Source: a virus
IMG/VR virus record: IMGVR_UViG_3300045944_000197
Span: 1 to 39,744 of that record
Length of the DNA stretch: 39,744 nt
Direction: 5' to 3' (one strand)
The position numbers and the translations under genes were made by a program. The notes under the pieces are model-generated. The model did no database searches. It was not told the origin of the DNA and saw only the letters and a program-made list of their open reading frames with translations. Below, in pieces: positions 38,681 through 39,744 of the stretch. How positions within the stretch are numbered: position 1 is the stretch's first letter; each line of letters begins with the position of its first letter.

Positions 38681-38709
38681 AAAAAAGGCTGGGAATTTCT
38701 TCCCAGCCC
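38681..38709 (-). terminator. Rho-independent terminator of the 38737-39342 gene
   Basis: On the - strand, GGCTGGGAA (+ 38708-38700) pairs perfectly with TTCCCAGCC (+ 38695-38687) around a 4-base loop, and the stem is followed by a run of six T (+ aaaaaa at 38681-38686). This is a textbook intrinsic terminator and separates the orphan gene from the late block. Confidence 0.85.
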
Positions 38710-38736
38710 CCTTGCAACCTAGAGTCGCGTGCGACG

Positions 38737-39342
38737 TTATGCCGCCTTCTTGCCCTTGCCCTTGATCAGTTCAACCTTGGGTTCAACCGACTCGGCCAGC
38801 GCAACCGTTGCGACTTCGGCATCGGCAACGGCCAAGTCGATAGCGTCAAGCAAGTCGGCGTCAACATCGGCCACGGCATTCTTGCGCGCGGCGAGTTCGA
38901 TGTCCGCCCGCGACTCGTAAGCCGCCCGATTCGCGTCAACGAATTTCTTGACGATCGCGTTGAACTTGTCAGTCCCGCCGACCTGCTTGCGGGCGGACGA
39001 TTCCGACATGCCGGGCTTACCAGTCTTGACACCGATCGCAACCGTCAATTCCGCGCGGGCATACTCGTACACGAGCGACTCGCGGGCATCACCAGTCCGA
39101 ACGGTCATTGTGCCGTTAAGCATCTTGTCAAGCCGCTTGGAAAACTCGGCAATCGCCTCGTCTCCCGACTTGCCAGCATACGAGTCGGCGAAACCCTTGC
39201 GGCAACCGTATTTGACGAGCCACTCGGCATTGGCCGCCGAAACCTCTTGACCGTTGACCTTGACCGCGCCGAGTTCAAACTCGAAAGCGATTTCGCCAAC
39301 GTTGGTTTCACCGGCGGCATACTTGATCGAAAAAGTCGTCAT
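38737..39342 (-). CDS. Unrecognised protein with its own terminator and candidate promoter
   Basis: A 201-residue protein. The ATG at 39342 fits a GGAG with an 8-base spacer; an ATG at 39348 has only a two-base spacer. Features: a beta-like start (TTFSIKYAAGETNVGEIAFEFELG), a helical centre with Lys/Asp/Glu patches (AIAEFSKRLDKMLNGT), LVYEYARAELTVAIG, and an Ala-rich acidic helical end (DADLLDAIDLAVADAEVATVAL) finishing in KGKGKKAA. No family is recognised; a DNA-binding or abundant early protein would fit the basic tail and the terminator. It is isolated from both operons and reads from an upstream region with a candidate promoter. Confidence 0.75.
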   Translation of the reverse strand: MTTFSIKYAAGETNVGEIAFEFELGAVKVNGQEVSAANAEWLVKYGCRKGFADSYAGKSGDEAIAEFSKRLDKMLNGTMTVRTGDARESLVYEYARAELTVAIGVKTGKPGMSESSARKQVGGTDKFNAIVKKFVDANRAAYESRADIELAARKNAVADVDADLLDAIDLAVADAEVATVALAESVEPKVELIKGKGKKAA

Positions 39343-39465
39343 TTCCATTACTCCATCGGGCGGGATTGCCCTTGTCGGGATGACAACCCGTCATCCACGA
39401 TTGACAATCTAGACGGCGATTGTGTCGAGATTGTGGCGGTCGTCGATAATTCTTCCAGTCCGGCA

Positions 39466-39495
39466 ATTGTCGGGCTTCGGCATCGCCCTTGACAA
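39466..39495 (-). promoter_or_regulatory. Candidate sigma70-like promoter for the 38737-39342 gene
   Basis: On the - strand, TTGTCA (+ 39495-39490) and GACAAT (+ 39471-39466) are separated by 18 bases, with 5/6 and 4/6 matches to TTGACA and TATAAT. The -35 box overlaps the palindrome at 39492-39507, suitable for a repressor. TTGTCA recurs twice more downstream (near 39378-39412), so the exact promoter is uncertain. Confidence 0.35.
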
Positions 39496-39507
39496 CCTAT
39501 AGGTTGT
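39492..39507. promoter_or_regulatory. Perfect 16-bp palindrome, operator candidate
   Basis: ACAACCTATAGGTTGT is perfectly self-complementary and overlaps the candidate -35 of the - strand promoter. Dyads of this kind are typical binding sites of dimeric repressors, but no repressor gene is seen in the window. It could also be an RNA hairpin. Confidence 0.6.
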
Positions 39508-39564
39508 ATTTGAGGCCCTCTTGGGCCTCCGGCTGCAGCTCCAGGTTGCGGCGGCGCCCGCCAG

Positions 39565-39627
39565 GCCCAGCCAGGAACTTTGCACGTGGTCTCAATTGCC
39601 CATGGCCCAGCAGGAGCTTTGCACATG
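39565..39627. repeat. Two near-identical direct repeats of about 23 bases
   Basis: GCCCAGCCAGGAACTTTGCA at 39565-39584 (followed by CGTG) recurs as GCCCAGCAGGAGCTTTGCA at 39605-39623 (followed by CATG), with one base missing and two changes. Spacing is 40 bases start to start. Possible protein-binding iterons. Confidence 0.6.
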
Positions 39628-39643
39628 CGAGACTCTTGCCAAT

Positions 39644-39659
39644 ACGCATTAACGCATTA
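39644..39659. repeat. Tandem 8-bp repeat ACGCATTA x2
   Basis: ACGCATTA occurs twice without a gap at 39644-39651 and 39652-39659. Small, but it follows directly on the 23-base repeats, so it may be part of the same binding region. Confidence 0.55.
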
Positions 39660-39744
39660 GTGGCACAATTGGTGTGCTTTTTTTACATGGGGTAGTTTCA
39701 GTCAGGCCAAGGCCGAACTGGTGGGAATATGTTCCTACAGTTTT

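Larger units (their letters stand above)
39508..39744. other. Right-edge non-coding region with short direct repeats
   Basis: No convincing gene. It contains AGGCCC-TCTT-GGGCCT (39513-39528, a 6-bp stem), the direct repeats at 39565-39627, a tandem ACGCATTA pair (39644-39659), and a short GCACA/TGTGC hairpin (39663-39677) followed by seven T. The latter could be a weak + strand terminator. The region may be an intergenic control region or the end of the sequenced segment. Confidence 0.45.

Noticed and set aside
1-39744. Temperate lifestyle genes
   Set aside because: No integrase, repressor or attachment site seen in the window; only the part outside the window could contain them.

Overview
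The window is part of a tailed double-stranded DNA phage genome of about 55% GC by eye. The evidence is a portal, a large terminase, an SU10/DUF5309-type major capsid protein, a P22-like tail nozzle, and large proteins resembling internal virion (ejection) proteins. No tape-measure, sheath or tube genes are seen, which suggests a short-tailed podovirus. A lipobox protein, a membrane-anchored protein with nested secreted proteins, and a GH19 endolysin suggest a Gram-negative host. No integrase, excisionase, repressor, tRNA, CRISPR array or phage RNA polymerase was seen. The left edge cuts a gene, so at least that side continues beyond the window.

Layout. Positions 1-9483 (+ strand) hold a tightly overlapped replication and DNA-metabolism operon. 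It encodes a zinc-ribbon protein, a Cas4/RecB-like nuclease, a possible DnaA-like helix-turn-helix protein, a RecA/Sak4-like ATPase, a probable ssDNA-binding partner, and a ParB-methyltransferase fusion. It continues with a DUF6378-like protein, a uracil-DNA glycosylase/exonuclease fusion, a DUF1937 protein, a family A polymerase and a DUF3987-type helicase. A two-hairpin terminator or attenuator lies at 3217-3295. Positions 9425-38263 (- strand) hold a single convergent late block, read right to left. It starts with the small terminase, a PD-(D/E)XK protein and low-complexity proteins, then the endolysin, three tiny paralogues, the large terminase, portal, scaffold, capsid and adaptor. It ends with tail fibre and nozzle, ejection proteins, three distal fibre/adhesin genes and a nested lysis-type cassette. 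Positions 38264-39744 are mostly structured non-coding DNA around one unrecognised - strand gene, which has its own terminator and a candidate promoter/operator.

How the genes work together. The + strand genes could supply most of a replisome (polymerase, helicase, ssDNA binding, recombination ATPase, nuclease), with uracil removal and DNA methylation added. The - strand genes package DNA, build the capsid and tail, deliver DNA and lyse the cell.

The most unusual features are these: (1) the family A polymerase is broken inside its 3'-5' exonuclease domain, with motifs ExoI and ExoII on the glycosylase fusion and ExoIII on the polymerase protein, and a DUF1937 gene sits in the break, flanked by a short repeat; (2) three tandem paralogous micro-genes of 42-56 codons lie between the endolysin and the large terminase; (3) an imperfect stem-loop of about 35 nt occurs three times, once just after the capsid gene; (4) several gene pairs overlap heavily out of frame: zinc finger/ParB, small terminase/nuclease, collar/GNAT-like, and the lysis cassette.
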